NCBI GenBank assembly: GCA_016716325.1
Contig: JADJWO010000001.1
Span: 186,001 to 250,000, forward strand
DNA length: 64,000 bases
Reading direction: 5' to 3'
Origin: Nitrosomonadales bacterium
GTDB lineage: Bacteria; Pseudomonadota; Gammaproteobacteria; Burkholderiales; Gallionellaceae
Both the position numbers and the translations under genes were made by a program. This document shows positions 42,701 to 50,848 of the stretch, piece after piece (within the stretch, counting starts at the first letter, position 1; each line of letters starts with the position of its first letter). Below the pieces are notes generated by a model, which was given only the letters and a program-made list of their open reading frames with translations, was not told the DNA's origin and searched no databases.

Positions 42701-43726
42701 ATGAACATTATCACCGTAGGAATCGATCTCGCCAAGAACGTGTTTGCCGTGCATGGCGTAGATGATAACGGCAAGCCAGTATTGGTCAAACCGAAAGTTT
42801 CACGCGCGGACTTGTTACCGCTGATCGCACAACTGCCACCCTGCCTGATCGGCATGGAAGCGTGTTCCGGTGCGCACCACTGGGCGCGGCTGTTCCGGCA
42901 ACACGGACACACCGTCAAACTGATGGCCCCGAAGTTCGTTGCGCCCTACCGCATGACAGGCCGGCGCGGCAAGAACGATGCGGCAGATGCCGCAGCGATC
43001 TGCGAAGCCGTCACGCGCCCGGCCATGCTGTTTGTCCCGATCAAAGAAGAACACCAACAGATCATCCTGTGTCTGCACCGCACCCGACAGGGATTCGTCG
43101 AAGAACGCACCGCCAGCTACAACCGCCTGCGCGGCCTCATCGCCGAGTTCGGCATCGTCCTGCCGCAAAAAGTGGCCTGCCTGCGCCGCGAGATCGGCGC
43201 GCATCTGGAAGACCTGCCGGGCTACGCCAACCGTTGCGTAGCCGACCTGCTCACCCATGCCGACCGGCTGGATGAACGCATTGCCGAATACGACCGCGCC
43301 ATCGCCCAGGCCGCACGCGATGACGAACGCAGCAAGCGCCTGATGAAACTCCCCGGCATTGGCCCAACCACCGCCAGCGCCTTGCTCGCCAGCATGGGCA
43401 GTGGACACGACTTCAACAGCGGACGCCAGGTGGCGGCATGGATCGGCCTTGTGCCCGGCCAATACAGCAGTGGCGGCAAGGCGCGCCTCGGACGCATCAC
43501 CAAAGCCGGCGACAACTACCTGCGCAGCCTGCTCGTCATGGGCGCACGCGCCGTGCTCAACAGCCTCGGCGACAAACAGGATCGTTTCAGCCGCTGGGCC
43601 AGATCATTGCAGGAACGGCGCGGCTACTGGCGTGCGGTGATCGCAATCGCGGCGAAGAATGCGAGGCTGGCGTGGGCGGTGCTGAGGTACGGCGAAGATT
43701 TCAAACTGGAACCGGGCACGGTCTGA
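42701..43726 (+). CDS. IS110-family (IS1111 group) DEDD transposase, copy 1
   Basis: 341 aa from ATG 42701 (GGGGAAG 4 nt upstream). RuvC-like DEDD catalytic residues D9 (GIDLAKNVF), E53 (GMEACSGAHH), D94 and D97 (KNDAADAAAI); C-terminal Tnp_IS116/IS110/IS902 part with LMKLPGIGPTTAS and the conserved serine in GQYSSGGKARLGR. It catalyses excision and site-specific insertion guided by an element-encoded RNA. Oriented opposite to the cassette genes. Confidence 0.95.
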   Translation: MNIITVGIDLAKNVFAVHGVDDNGKPVLVKPKVSRADLLPLIAQLPPCLIGMEACSGAHHWARLFRQHGHTVKLMAPKFVAPYRMTGRRGKNDAADAAAICEAVTRPAMLFVPIKEEHQQIILCLHRTRQGFVEERTASYNRLRGLIAEFGIVLPQKVACLRREIGAHLEDLPGYANRCVADLLTHADRLDERIAEYDRAIAQAARDDERSKRLMKLPGIGPTTASALLASMGSGHDFNSGRQVAAWIGLVPGQYSSGGKARLGRITKAGDNYLRSLLVMGARAVLNSLGDKQDRFSRWARSLQERRGYWRAVIAIAAKNARLAWAVLRYGEDFKLEPGTV

Positions 43727-44073
43727 ACAAAAAAACAAAACCGTCTGCCAGAAAGAAGAAACCTGAAAGGACAGAAGCGCCGCCGTGCGGCGACAAGGAA
43801 TCACCGATGCACTGCCAGCGTTGATGTGAAGCGGGTTGGACCCGCGCCGGGAGAGCCTGGTTAGCTTCATGGGGAGAAGTTAAACCCGACTAACGATTGA
43901 GGCCCCGGCGCGCGTCTTTCATCAGGGTCCGGGCGATAGCCCAACATGACCGTTTGTAGTTTAGCAGTCCTTCACCTTCTCGCACGATGCAAGCAGCGCG
44001 AATTGAAACGAAACGGAGAATGGCAATGAAATAGAAAATCAAAACCGCTTGAGAATTTGGGGAAGCCCTTGTA
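43727..44073 (+). ncRNA. Candidate bridge/seek RNA region of IS copy 1
   Basis: About 345 bp between transposase stop and element end carry no ORF and are conserved in all four copies. In IS1111-type elements the guide RNA is expressed from this side. It contains inverted repeats and the segment CTAACGATTGAGG (43890-43902), which mimics the attC target CCTAACG followed by GGAGG. The boundaries of the RNA are not determined here. Confidence 0.5.
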
Positions 44074-44147
44074 GTGGAGGTAAGGGGCTGCGCTTTAGCG
44101 CAGTCCCAGCGCAGCGAAGCGGAGCGAACTTGACCGTAGGGTTAGAT
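44074..44147 (-). other. attC of cassette 11, main part (core cut off by IS copy 1)
   Basis: Interior GGTAAGGGGCTGCGCTTTAGCGCAG ... to the end GTTAGAT; its outer core CCTAAC lies at 42584-42590 on the other side of the IS. Confidence 0.8.
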
Positions 44148-44151
44148 AGCA

Positions 44152-44352
44152 TCACTTTTGATCCTTGGATGGAAAAGAAAAAACTAGACCGCCAATAAAG
44201 CCGATAGCCACAGCCCAACCTGCGAATGATGCACGATCAAACGTTTCAGGTAGTAGATACCACGCAATACTTGCTACCAAAATACCCAGAGCAATACCTA
44301 TCCAAAGTGAGGGGTACGAAAGGGCATCAAAAACAAACTCAATCAAGCTCAT
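44152..44352 (-). CDS. Cassette 11: 66-aa membrane protein
   Basis: ATG 14 nt from the cassette boundary. Two hydrophobic helices (LWIGIALGILVASIAWYL and AVAIGFIGGLVFSF) and a charged C-terminus (PSKDQK). No homology recognised. Confidence 0.65.
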   Translation of the reverse strand: MSLIEFVFDALSYPSLWIGIALGILVASIAWYLLPETFDRASFAGWAVAIGFIGGLVFSFPSKDQK

Positions 44353-44359
44353 GTTTGCT

Positions 44360-44422
44360 ATCTAACGTAAAATTAACCGGCTCCGCGCTTTTGCGGAGTC
44401 CGGGTTGAATGTCGGGTTGGGC
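44360..44422 (-). other. attC of cassette 10
   Basis: 63 bp, ATCTAAC ... GTTGGGC with the inner palindrome TTAACCGGCTCCGC / GCGGAGTCCGGGTTGAA; the extra G in GGGTTGAA is the typical unpaired base. Confidence 0.88.
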
Positions 44423-44428
44423 TTTCGT

Positions 44429-45607
44429 TCACTTTGAGGCGGCTTCATTAATCGGCTCACGAAACCGGAGCTTCAACATACGGTTTGGGTATTCCAGTGA
44501 CTGATCATCTGGTCTTTTGATATCTTGGTTCCAATAAAAATAGAAGAAATTGTTTTCAGTAGTGAGCGAATCAAGCACCATTTTCCCGGCAAACCTTCTC
44601 CCATCCGTATTCTTCGGATTAGATATTCGAGTGTTGTAAATAAAATCACCAGAGATTGAGTATTTCGTAATGATCGTTTTTCCAAGCTCTTCATGTCCAG
44701 CAACAAACCAGACAAATTTGTCATCGCAGTAACGTTCGGTTCTCGTTTCTAGCATTCCCAATGGAAGAGGGGATGGCCCAGAATATGGCAGCCTTTTACT
44801 TCCAGTTGGATCTTTAACGAATCGTTCGCCGAGCATGAGATTTTCCGGCTTGGGAGGCCGGAATAAGGTAAAACAATTAGCGCGAATCAATGTTCCTTTT
44901 TTTCCCCACCGGTATTTGTTGCCTTCATCCGCACTCTTTACGATGTAGACAGTGCTCTCAACGGTTTCTAATTCAACATCTACAGGCTTGGGCAGAGGAA
45001 CATCTGGAAGTGGTTGCAGTGGCGGTCGGCAATCCCCAACCTTTCTTTCATTTCGGTGTTCATTTTTGTACCTGTAATTCCACTCTTCGTATGTTCTCGG
45101 AATATCTTCTTGGAATAAACCGTCAGGATTAGGAAGATTAGCTACCCGCAGCACGTCAGGAGCCTCCTCAACAGGAATCGCGACCCATTTCCCAAAGAAT
45201 CCCGACTTGTATTTTAGGTAAAAGTACGGAAGCTCAGGGCAGCCATAAATTGCCTCTGTTTGCTTGGAAGTAAAGCCATACATAACAAGATATGGAACGC
45301 CACTCACAATATCCAGAAGCACTGGCGTGTAATGCAACTCACCTTGCCAGGTAATTGTTTCCTGCGTGTCTGGATGCTTAAACTTGAGGTGGTACGAAGG
45401 GCCACTTGATTCAAAACGCGGCAAAATACCAGTGATTGGATGAAAAATGCGAAATTCGGTCTCCCATTGAGCCGTGCGCTCTACTTTGATATGTCTCCCA
45501 TCGTGAAGTGCAACATCTTCGATCTGGCTTTCTGTGCGAGAGGTAAAACCCATTGCCGTAGTACAAAAAGTACACAGCAAGAGTAAAGACATGATGCGCA
45601 AGATCAT
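44429..45607 (-). CDS. Cassette 10: exported protein of unknown function (392 aa)
   Basis: ATG at 45607 gives a signal peptide (ILRIMSLLLLCTFCTTAMG); a TTG at 45634 overlapping the core site is possible. The mature protein is soluble and beta-rich, with repeated Trp/Tyr strands (TITWQGELHYTPVLLDI, VPYLVMYGF) and several Cys. No known domain recognised. AT-rich relative to core genes. Confidence 0.7.
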   Translation of the reverse strand: MILRIMSLLLLCTFCTTAMGFTSRTESQIEDVALHDGRHIKVERTAQWETEFRIFHPITGILPRFESSGPSYHLKFKHPDTQETITWQGELHYTPVLLDIVSGVPYLVMYGFTSKQTEAIYGCPELPYFYLKYKSGFFGKWVAIPVEEAPDVLRVANLPNPDGLFQEDIPRTYEEWNYRYKNEHRNERKVGDCRPPLQPLPDVPLPKPVDVELETVESTVYIVKSADEGNKYRWGKKGTLIRANCFTLFRPPKPENLMLGERFVKDPTGSKRLPYSGPSPLPLGMLETRTERYCDDKFVWFVAGHEELGKTIITKYSISGDFIYNTRISNPKNTDGRRFAGKMVLDSLTTENNFFYFYWNQDIKRPDDQSLEYPNRMLKLRFREPINEAASK

Positions 45608-45628
45608 CTGGAAGACCCTCTGACAGAG

Positions 45629-45703
45629 GCCCAACGTGAAGGTAAGGGGCTGCGCTTTAGCGCAGACCCAGCCCGAAGGGCGAACTTGACCGCAGGGTTA
45701 TGC
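45629..45703 (-). other. attC of cassette 9
   Basis: Intact 75-bp site GCCCAAC ... GTTATGC with the same AAGGGGCTGCGC ... GCGAACTTGACCGCAGG interior as the IS-interrupted sites. It shows what those sites looked like before insertion (AACGTGAAGGTAAGGGG). Confidence 0.88.
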
Positions 45704-46027
45704 GACTTTGCGTTTTGCATATAGCTTAGTTTTTGGCCAAAGGAAGTAACCGATTGCTATCAAAATAGTGAAAACGATAGCAAAGTAAACCAAGCTATCA
45801 CTTGTAGTCCACCGTTTCATTTCCTCCATGTAAATGGCAACACCAGCCAGCGCCAGCCCGACGGGTACTGAAAGAACGCCAGAGACCTTTAAAACCCAAG
45901 ACATTTCAAGGGTGGATTTACACGCAGGGCAAGACACATTCCACGGATTCCACATTGCCATTCCTTGCAAAAAAGAAATAGTCTTCTTGCATTCTGGGCA
46001 TTGCGGATGAGTACGATTAGTGCGCAT
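45698..46027 (-). CDS. Cassette 9: zinc-ribbon membrane protein (109 aa)
   Basis: The N-terminal zinc ribbon CPECKKT ... CPACKS (four Cys) is followed by two transmembrane helices (VSGVLSVPVGLALAGVAIY and SLVYFAIVFTILIAIGYFLW). The ATG is part of the recombination core itself (GTTATGCG), so the mRNA may be leaderless or rely on the preceding cassette. The stop lies in the attC end. Confidence 0.72.
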   Translation of the reverse strand: MRTNRTHPQCPECKKTISFLQGMAMWNPWNVSCPACKSTLEMSWVLKVSGVLSVPVGLALAGVAIYMEEMKRWTTSDSLVYFAIVFTILIAIGYFLWPKTKLYAKRKVA

Positions 46028-46083
46028 AACGTTTGAATTAAGCCGCGCCGCTTTGCGGCGTCGGCTTGAATGATTGGTTAGCC
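46024..46083 (-). other. attC of cassette 8
   Basis: Compact 60-bp site GCATAAC GTTTGAATTAAGCCG ... CGGCTTGAATGATTG GTTAGCC, a classical form. Confidence 0.88.
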
Positions 46084-46502
46084 CGCCGTTGCCACCATAT
46101 CTCGAAGACTATGTGCAGCGCAGACGGGATGAAAAATACGCCAAGCTCAAACAATTCTTGGTACGGCATTGAAATGGCGGCGTATACGAGACGTGAAATC
46201 GGTGGCAGCAGGAGGGAGAGCAGGGTTGACGACAAGCCAAGGGTGGCAAATAGCCACCAGATTGCATGTATTGGCCTACGCTCGGCTGGACCGTCCGCCA
46301 TTACCCAGAACCAAATTCTCCATCCGGCCAGAAGTGCCAAAAGAATAGTTACTCCTGCAACGAATGCGCTCAAATGCTCTTTGGAGAAGCTGCCTGTTAG
46401 GGCGGGCAGCATTGCCCCAGCGCCTAGAAGAAGGCCCAGAAGGGTGAAATACCCCAGAATAGGGGCTTGGCAAAGCAAGAGATATTTGCTGATCCGCCTC
46501 AT
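46038..46502 (-). CDS. Cassette 8: polytopic membrane protein with attC-encoded tail (154 aa)
   Basis: About four transmembrane helices (YLLLCQAPILGYFTLLGLLL, FVAGVTILLALLAGWRIWFW, WWLFATLGLSSTLLSLLL, ELGVFFIPSALHIVFEIWW). The final residues NQSFKPTPQSGAA are encoded by the attC. No family recognised; the ATG lies 14 nt from the cassette boundary without a clear RBS. Confidence 0.7.
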   Translation of the reverse strand: MRRISKYLLLCQAPILGYFTLLGLLLGAGAMLPALTGSFSKEHLSAFVAGVTILLALLAGWRIWFWVMADGPAERRPIHAIWWLFATLGLSSTLLSLLLPPISRLVYAAISMPYQELFELGVFFIPSALHIVFEIWWQRRANQSFKPTPQSGAA

Positions 46503-46626
46503 TCGCAAGGGCTAACGAATGAAAGGGACTTCCCCGTCCCGAGGCAGCGGAGAAGTTTCCGCAGACGGCAACGAGTGCCATGATGGAATTCTGATCATTT
46601 CATCAACACCACGAAAGGGGAAGTCC

Positions 46627-47652
46627 ATGAACATTATCACCGTAGGAATCGATCTCGCCAAGAACGTATTTGCCGTGCACGGCGTAGATGATAACGGCAA
46701 GCCAGTATTGGTCAAACCGAAAGTTTCACGCGCGGACTTGTTACCGCTGATCGCACAACTGCCACCCTGCCTGATCGGCATGGAAGCGTGTTCCGGTGCG
46801 CACCACTGGGCGCGGCTGTTCCGGCAACACGGACACACCGTCAAACTGATGGCCCCGAAGTTCGTTGCGCCCTACCGCATGACAGGCCGGCGCGGCAAGA
46901 ACGATGCGGCAGATGCCGCAGCGATCTGCGAAGCCGTCACGCGCCCGGCCATGCTGTTTGTCCCGATCAAAGAAGAACACCAACAGATCATCCTGTGTCT
47001 GCACCGCACCCGACAGGGATTCGTCGAAGAACGCACCGCCAGCTACAACCGCCTGCGCGGCCTCATCGCCGAGTTCGGCATCGTCCTGCCGCAAAAAGTG
47101 GCCTGCCTGCGCCGCGAGATCGGCGCGCATCTGGAAGACCTGCCGGGCTACGCCAACCGTTGCGTAGCCGACCTGCTCACCCATGCCGACCGGCTGGATG
47201 AACGCATTGCCGAATACGACCGCGCCATCGCCCAGGCCGCACGCGATGACGAACGCAGCAAGCGCCTGATGAAACTCCCCGGCATTGGCCCAACCACCGC
47301 CAGCGCCTTGCTCGCCAGCATGGGCAGTGGACACGACTTCAACAGCGGACGCCAGGTGGCGGCATGGATCGGCCTTGTGCCCGGCCAATACAGCAGTGGC
47401 GGCAAGGCGCGCCTCGGACGCATCACCAAAGCCGGCGACAACTACCTGCGCAGCCTGCTCGTCATGGGCGCACGCGCCGTGCTCAACAGCCTCGGCGACA
47501 AACAGGATCGTTTCAGCCGCTGGGCCAGATCATTGCAGGAACGGCGCGGCTACTGGCGTGCGGTGATCGCAATCGCGGCGAAGAATGCGAGGCTGGCGTG
47601 GGCGGTGCTGAGGTACGGCGAAGATTTCAAACTGGAACCGGGCACGGTCTGA
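46627..47652 (+). CDS. IS110-family transposase, copy 2
   Basis: 341 aa, protein identical to copy 1; nucleotide changes are silent (e.g. around 46668-46680). DEDD residues D9, E53, D94, D97 intact, so probably active. Confidence 0.95.
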   Translation: MNIITVGIDLAKNVFAVHGVDDNGKPVLVKPKVSRADLLPLIAQLPPCLIGMEACSGAHHWARLFRQHGHTVKLMAPKFVAPYRMTGRRGKNDAADAAAICEAVTRPAMLFVPIKEEHQQIILCLHRTRQGFVEERTASYNRLRGLIAEFGIVLPQKVACLRREIGAHLEDLPGYANRCVADLLTHADRLDERIAEYDRAIAQAARDDERSKRLMKLPGIGPTTASALLASMGSGHDFNSGRQVAAWIGLVPGQYSSGGKARLGRITKAGDNYLRSLLVMGARAVLNSLGDKQDRFSRWARSLQERRGYWRAVIAIAAKNARLAWAVLRYGEDFKLEPGTV

Positions 47653-47999
47653 AAAAAAAAACAAAACCGTCTGCCAGAAAGAAGAAACCTGAAAGGACAG
47701 AAGCGCCGCCGTGCGGCGACAAGGAATCACCGATGCACTGCCAGCGTTGATGTGAAGCGGGTTGGACCCGCGCCGGGAGAGCCTGGTTAGCTTCATGGGG
47801 AGAAGTTAAACCCGACTAACGATTGAGGCCCCGGCGCGCGTCTTTCATCAGGGTCCGGGCGATAGCCCAACATGACCGTTTGTAGTTTAGCAGTCCTTCA
47901 CCTTCTCGCACGATGCAAGCAGCGCGAATTGAAACGAAACGGAGAATGGCAATGAAATAGAAAATCAAAACCGCTTGAGAATTTGGGGAAGCCCTTGTA
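47653..47999 (+). ncRNA. Candidate bridge/seek RNA region of IS copy 2
   Basis: Conserved 3' tail as in copy 1, with one C-to-A change next to the transposase stop. Confidence 0.5.
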
Positions 48000-48051
48000 G
48001 TTAAATTAAGGGGCGCGCGGTAGCGCGTCCCGCTTGAATGATGGGTTGGGC
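48000..48051 (-). other. attC of cassette 7, main part
   Basis: Interior AAGGGGCGCGCGGTAGCGCGTCCCGCTTGAATGATG to the end GTTGGGC; core GGCTAAC at 46510-46516 beyond IS copy 2. Confidence 0.78.
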
Positions 48052-48052
48052 T

Positions 48053-48412
48053 TCATGGTTGCGGCACCAATTGAATGAACTTCTTGTCAGCGCGTATCAG
48101 GCGGGCGAATTTAACTTCCCACACTCCCCATTTTTGAAGCTCGACAAATGCGGATGCCGATTCTCGTTCAGCCTCCACTGTTAGCTCAAAAGAGGCATCC
48201 CCATTTGCACCCGAGTATCTGAGGGAATACCCGAACGGTGACAACGACACCTTTCGGACAGTGCCAATAGCTTCGACCACTTGAGGATCGGTGCGTATGA
48301 AAGTCTCGGCATCAATATATGCATCCGACTGTTGCACCATCAACCACGCTCCAGGATAGGCAATAGCAGTGAGAATTGCAGCAATCAGAACCCAGCGTTT
48401 CCACTTATTCAT
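48053..48412 (-). CDS. Cassette 7: membrane-anchored small protein, possibly Coa1/Tim21-like (119 aa)
   Basis: Start ATG at 48412 (MNKWKRWVLIAAIL), one N-terminal transmembrane helix, then an alpha/beta periplasmic domain (AETFIRTDPQVVEAIGTVRK ... FELTVEAERESASAFVEL ... WGVWEVKFARL). The helix-plus-strand pattern and the Asp-Pro-x-Val phrase recall cytochrome oxidase assembly factor Coa1-type proteins seen in cassettes, but this is only a resemblance. Confidence 0.65.
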   Translation of the reverse strand: MNKWKRWVLIAAILTAIAYPGAWLMVQQSDAYIDAETFIRTDPQVVEAIGTVRKVSLSPFGYSLRYSGANGDASFELTVEAERESASAFVELQKWGVWEVKFARLIRADKKFIQLVPQP

Positions 48413-48535
48413 AGCAGTGCCCAACGAATGAAAGGGACTTCCCCGTCCCGAGGCAGCGGAGAAGTTTCCGCAGACGGCAACGAGTGCCATGATGGAATTC
48501 TGATCATTTCATCAACACCACGAAAGGGGAAGTCC

Positions 48536-49561
48536 ATGAACATTATCACCGTAGGAATCGATCTCGCCAAGAACGTGTTTGCCGTGCATGGCGTAGATGA
48601 TAACGGCAAGCCAGTATTGGTCAAACCGAAAGTTTCACGCGCGGACTTGTTACCGCTGATCGCACAACTGCCACCCTGCCTGATCGGCATGGAAGCGTGT
48701 TCCGGTGCGCACCACTGGGCGCGGCTGTTCCGGCAACACGGACACACCGTCAAACTGATGGCCCCGAAGTTCGTTGCGCCCTACCGCATGACAGGCCGGC
48801 GCGGCAAGAACGATGCGGCAGATGCCGCAGCGATCTGCGAAGCCGTCACGCGCCCGGCCATGCTGTTTGTCCCGATCAAAGAAGAACACCAACAGATCAT
48901 CCTGTGTCTGCACCGCACCCGACAGGGATTCGTCGAAGAACGCACCGCCAGCTACAACCGCCTGCGCGGCCTCATCGCCGAGTTCGGCATCGTCCTGCCG
49001 CAAAAAGTGGCCTGCCTGCGCCGCGAGATCGGCGCGCATCTGGAAGACCTGCCGGGCTACGCCAACCGTTGCGTAGCCGACCTGCTCACCCATGCCGACC
49101 GGCTGGATGAACGCATTGCCGAATACGACCGCGCCATCGCCCAGGCCGCACGCGATGACGAACGCAGCAAGCGCCTGATGAAACTCCCCGGCATTGGCCC
49201 AACCACCGCCAGCGCCTTGCTCGCCAGCATGGGCAGTGGACACGACTTCAACAGCGGACGCCAGGTGGCGGCATGGATCGGCCTTGTGCCCGGCCAATAC
49301 AGCAGTGGCGGCAAGGCGCGCCTCGGACGCATCACCAAAGCCGGCGACAACTACCTGCGCAGCCTGCTCGTCATGGGCGCACGCGCCGTGCTCAACAGCC
49401 TCGGCGACAAACAGGATCGTTTCAGCCGCTGGGCCAGATCATTGCAGGAACGGCGCGGCTACTGGCGTGCGGTGATCGCAATCGCGGCGAAGAATGCGAG
49501 GCTGGCGTGGGCGGTGCTGAGGTACGGCGAAGATTTCAAACTGGAACCGGGCACGGTCTGA
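48536..49561 (+). CDS. IS110-family transposase, copy 3
   Basis: 341 aa, protein identical to copies 1 and 2. An in-frame extension upstream to 48281 exists only because the flanking cassette is open; the ATG at 48536 with GGGGAAG is the true start. Confidence 0.95.
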   Translation: MNIITVGIDLAKNVFAVHGVDDNGKPVLVKPKVSRADLLPLIAQLPPCLIGMEACSGAHHWARLFRQHGHTVKLMAPKFVAPYRMTGRRGKNDAADAAAICEAVTRPAMLFVPIKEEHQQIILCLHRTRQGFVEERTASYNRLRGLIAEFGIVLPQKVACLRREIGAHLEDLPGYANRCVADLLTHADRLDERIAEYDRAIAQAARDDERSKRLMKLPGIGPTTASALLASMGSGHDFNSGRQVAAWIGLVPGQYSSGGKARLGRITKAGDNYLRSLLVMGARAVLNSLGDKQDRFSRWARSLQERRGYWRAVIAIAAKNARLAWAVLRYGEDFKLEPGTV

Positions 49562-49908
49562 ACAAAAAAACAAAACCGTCTGCCAGAAAGAAGAAACCTG
49601 AAAGGACAGAAGCGCCGCCGTGCGGCGACAAGGAATCACCGATGCACTGCCAGCGTTGATGTGAAGCGGGTTGGACCCGCGCCGGGAGAGCCTGGTTAGC
49701 TTCATGGGGAGAAGTTAAACCCGACTAACGATTGAGGCCCCGGCGCGCGTCTTTCATCAGGGTCCGGGCGATAGCCCAACATGACCGTTTGTAGTTTAGC
49801 AGTCCTTCACCTTCTCGCACGATGCAAGCAGCGCGAATTGAAACGAAACGGAGAATGGCAATGAAATAGAAAATCAAAACCGCTTGAGAATTTGGGGAAG
49901 CCCTTGTA
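49562..49908 (+). ncRNA. Candidate bridge/seek RNA region of IS copy 3
   Basis: Conserved 3' tail, same sequence as copy 1. Confidence 0.5.
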
Positions 49909-49979
49909 GTGCAGCTAAGGGGCGCGCCGAAGGCGCGTCCCAGCGACCGGAGGGAGCGAACTTGAGCGTAGGGTTAGGC
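49909..49979 (-). other. attC of cassette 6, main part
   Basis: Interior GCTAAGGGGCGCGCCGAAGG ... GGGAGCGAACTTGAGCG to the end GTTAGGC; core GCCCAAC at 48419-48425 beyond IS copy 3. Confidence 0.8.
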
Positions 49980-50279
49980 TGCATGGCGAGACCTTTGACT
50001 AAGCGCGCCGAAACCAGCGCGAAGCACGAAGAAAACGACAGCAGCCCACATGAATGCAAGAGACCAGCCAAGCAGGGTTTGAGGCAAACCAGAAAACGGA
50101 GACTTTGCGACTGCCACTAGCACAGGCGCACCAACGAAGAAGCCGACCTTTGCAAGGAAGCCGACCTGCCACCACTCGATAACGGTGCCCGGAATCGAAA
50201 GAAGCGGCCAGTAGAAAGCCTGCAACGTACAGAGCAGGACAATTGTGCTTGAGGAAAGGCAAACGATATTGCGCTTCAT
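49974..50279 (-). CDS. Cassette 6: polytopic membrane protein (101 aa)
   Basis: Three hydrophobic helices (IVLLCTLQAFYWPLLSI, FLAKVGFFVGAPVLVAVA, LGWSLAFMWAAVVFFVL) and a basic tail. The stop codon lies in the attC end. Unknown family. Confidence 0.65.
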   Translation of the reverse strand: MKRNIVCLSSSTIVLLCTLQAFYWPLLSIPGTVIEWWQVGFLAKVGFFVGAPVLVAVAKSPFSGLPQTLLGWSLAFMWAAVVFFVLRAGFGALSQRSRHAA

Positions 50280-50286
50280 GTTTGCG

Positions 50287-50366
50287 GCCTAATGTATGGA
50301 GCTAAGGGGCGCGCCGAAGGCGCGTCCCAGCGACCGGAGGGAGCGAACTTGAGCGCAGGGTTGGGG
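50287..50366 (-). other. attC of cassette 5 (core point mutation)
   Basis: Family interior intact; outer core GCCTAAT instead of GCCTAAC, altering the base next to the strand-exchange point. End GTTGGGG. Confidence 0.78.
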
Positions 50367-50446
50367 GGATTGCAGCTCCATTTAAATATTGCCATCAATC
50401 TTCCAGCACCTTTTTTGAGTTGGGATGTACTCAGCAGTTATTGCGA

Positions 50447-50719
50447 TTAACTCGAGTCTCGTTCTTCGTGTTTTCGGCTGCCCCTATGCGGAATCACGCC
50501 AAACAATTTAAATAGAGGGATTATCGCGAGCACTAAAGCGACCACACCAACGGCCCATCCACCTACGTACCTAATAATGCCACCTTGATGCGGAATAAAG
50601 TTTGCAAGCATGTCCACAAAAAATCCGCCAATTACCGAAATTGCAGTGCCTAAAAATACTAAAGCTGTAAAGCGTAATGTGGGAAATTTACTATTTGGCA
50701 CAGATGCAACCTCCGTCAT
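50447..50719 (-). CDS. Cassette 5: membrane protein (90 aa)
   Basis: Two transmembrane helices (ALVFLGTAISVIGGFFVDML and AVGVVALVLAIIPLFKLFG), charged C-terminus (RGSRKHEERDSS). No family recognised. An 80-bp spacer separates its stop from the attC. Confidence 0.62.
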   Translation of the reverse strand: MTEVASVPNSKFPTLRFTALVFLGTAISVIGGFFVDMLANFIPHQGGIIRYVGGWAVGVVALVLAIIPLFKLFGVIPHRGSRKHEERDSS

Positions 50720-50848
50720 TCACTTCAAGCCCCCCAACGAATGAAAGGGACTTCCCCGTCCCGAGGCAGCGGAGAAGTTTCCGCAGACGGCAACGAGTGC
50801 CATGATGGAATTCTGATCATTTCATCAACACCACGAAAGGGGAAGTCC

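Larger units (their letters stand above)
42591..44074 (+). mobile_element. IS1111-type insertion sequence, copy 1, in the attC of cassette 11
   Basis: About 1483 bp. The left end reads GAATGAAAGGGACTTCCCC and the right end GGGGAAGCCCTTGTAG. Sub-terminal inverted repeats AAGGG(A)CTTCCCC lie a few bases inside the ends, as in the IS1111 subgroup of IS110. It sits right after CCTAAC, splitting the attC core from its interior. No target duplication beyond an ambiguous G. One transposase gene and a long 3' non-coding tail. Confidence 0.9.
46517..48000 (+). mobile_element. IS1111-type insertion sequence, copy 2, in the attC of cassette 7
   Basis: Same length and ends as copy 1. Inserted after GGCTAAC; right flank TTAAATTAAGGGGCG continues the attC. 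Differs from copy 1 by a few substitutions only. Confidence 0.9.
48426..49909 (+). mobile_element. IS1111-type insertion sequence, copy 3, in the attC of cassette 6
   Basis: Same ends and length as copy 1; inserted after GCCCAAC, right flank TGCAGCTAAGGGGCG. Confidence 0.9.
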
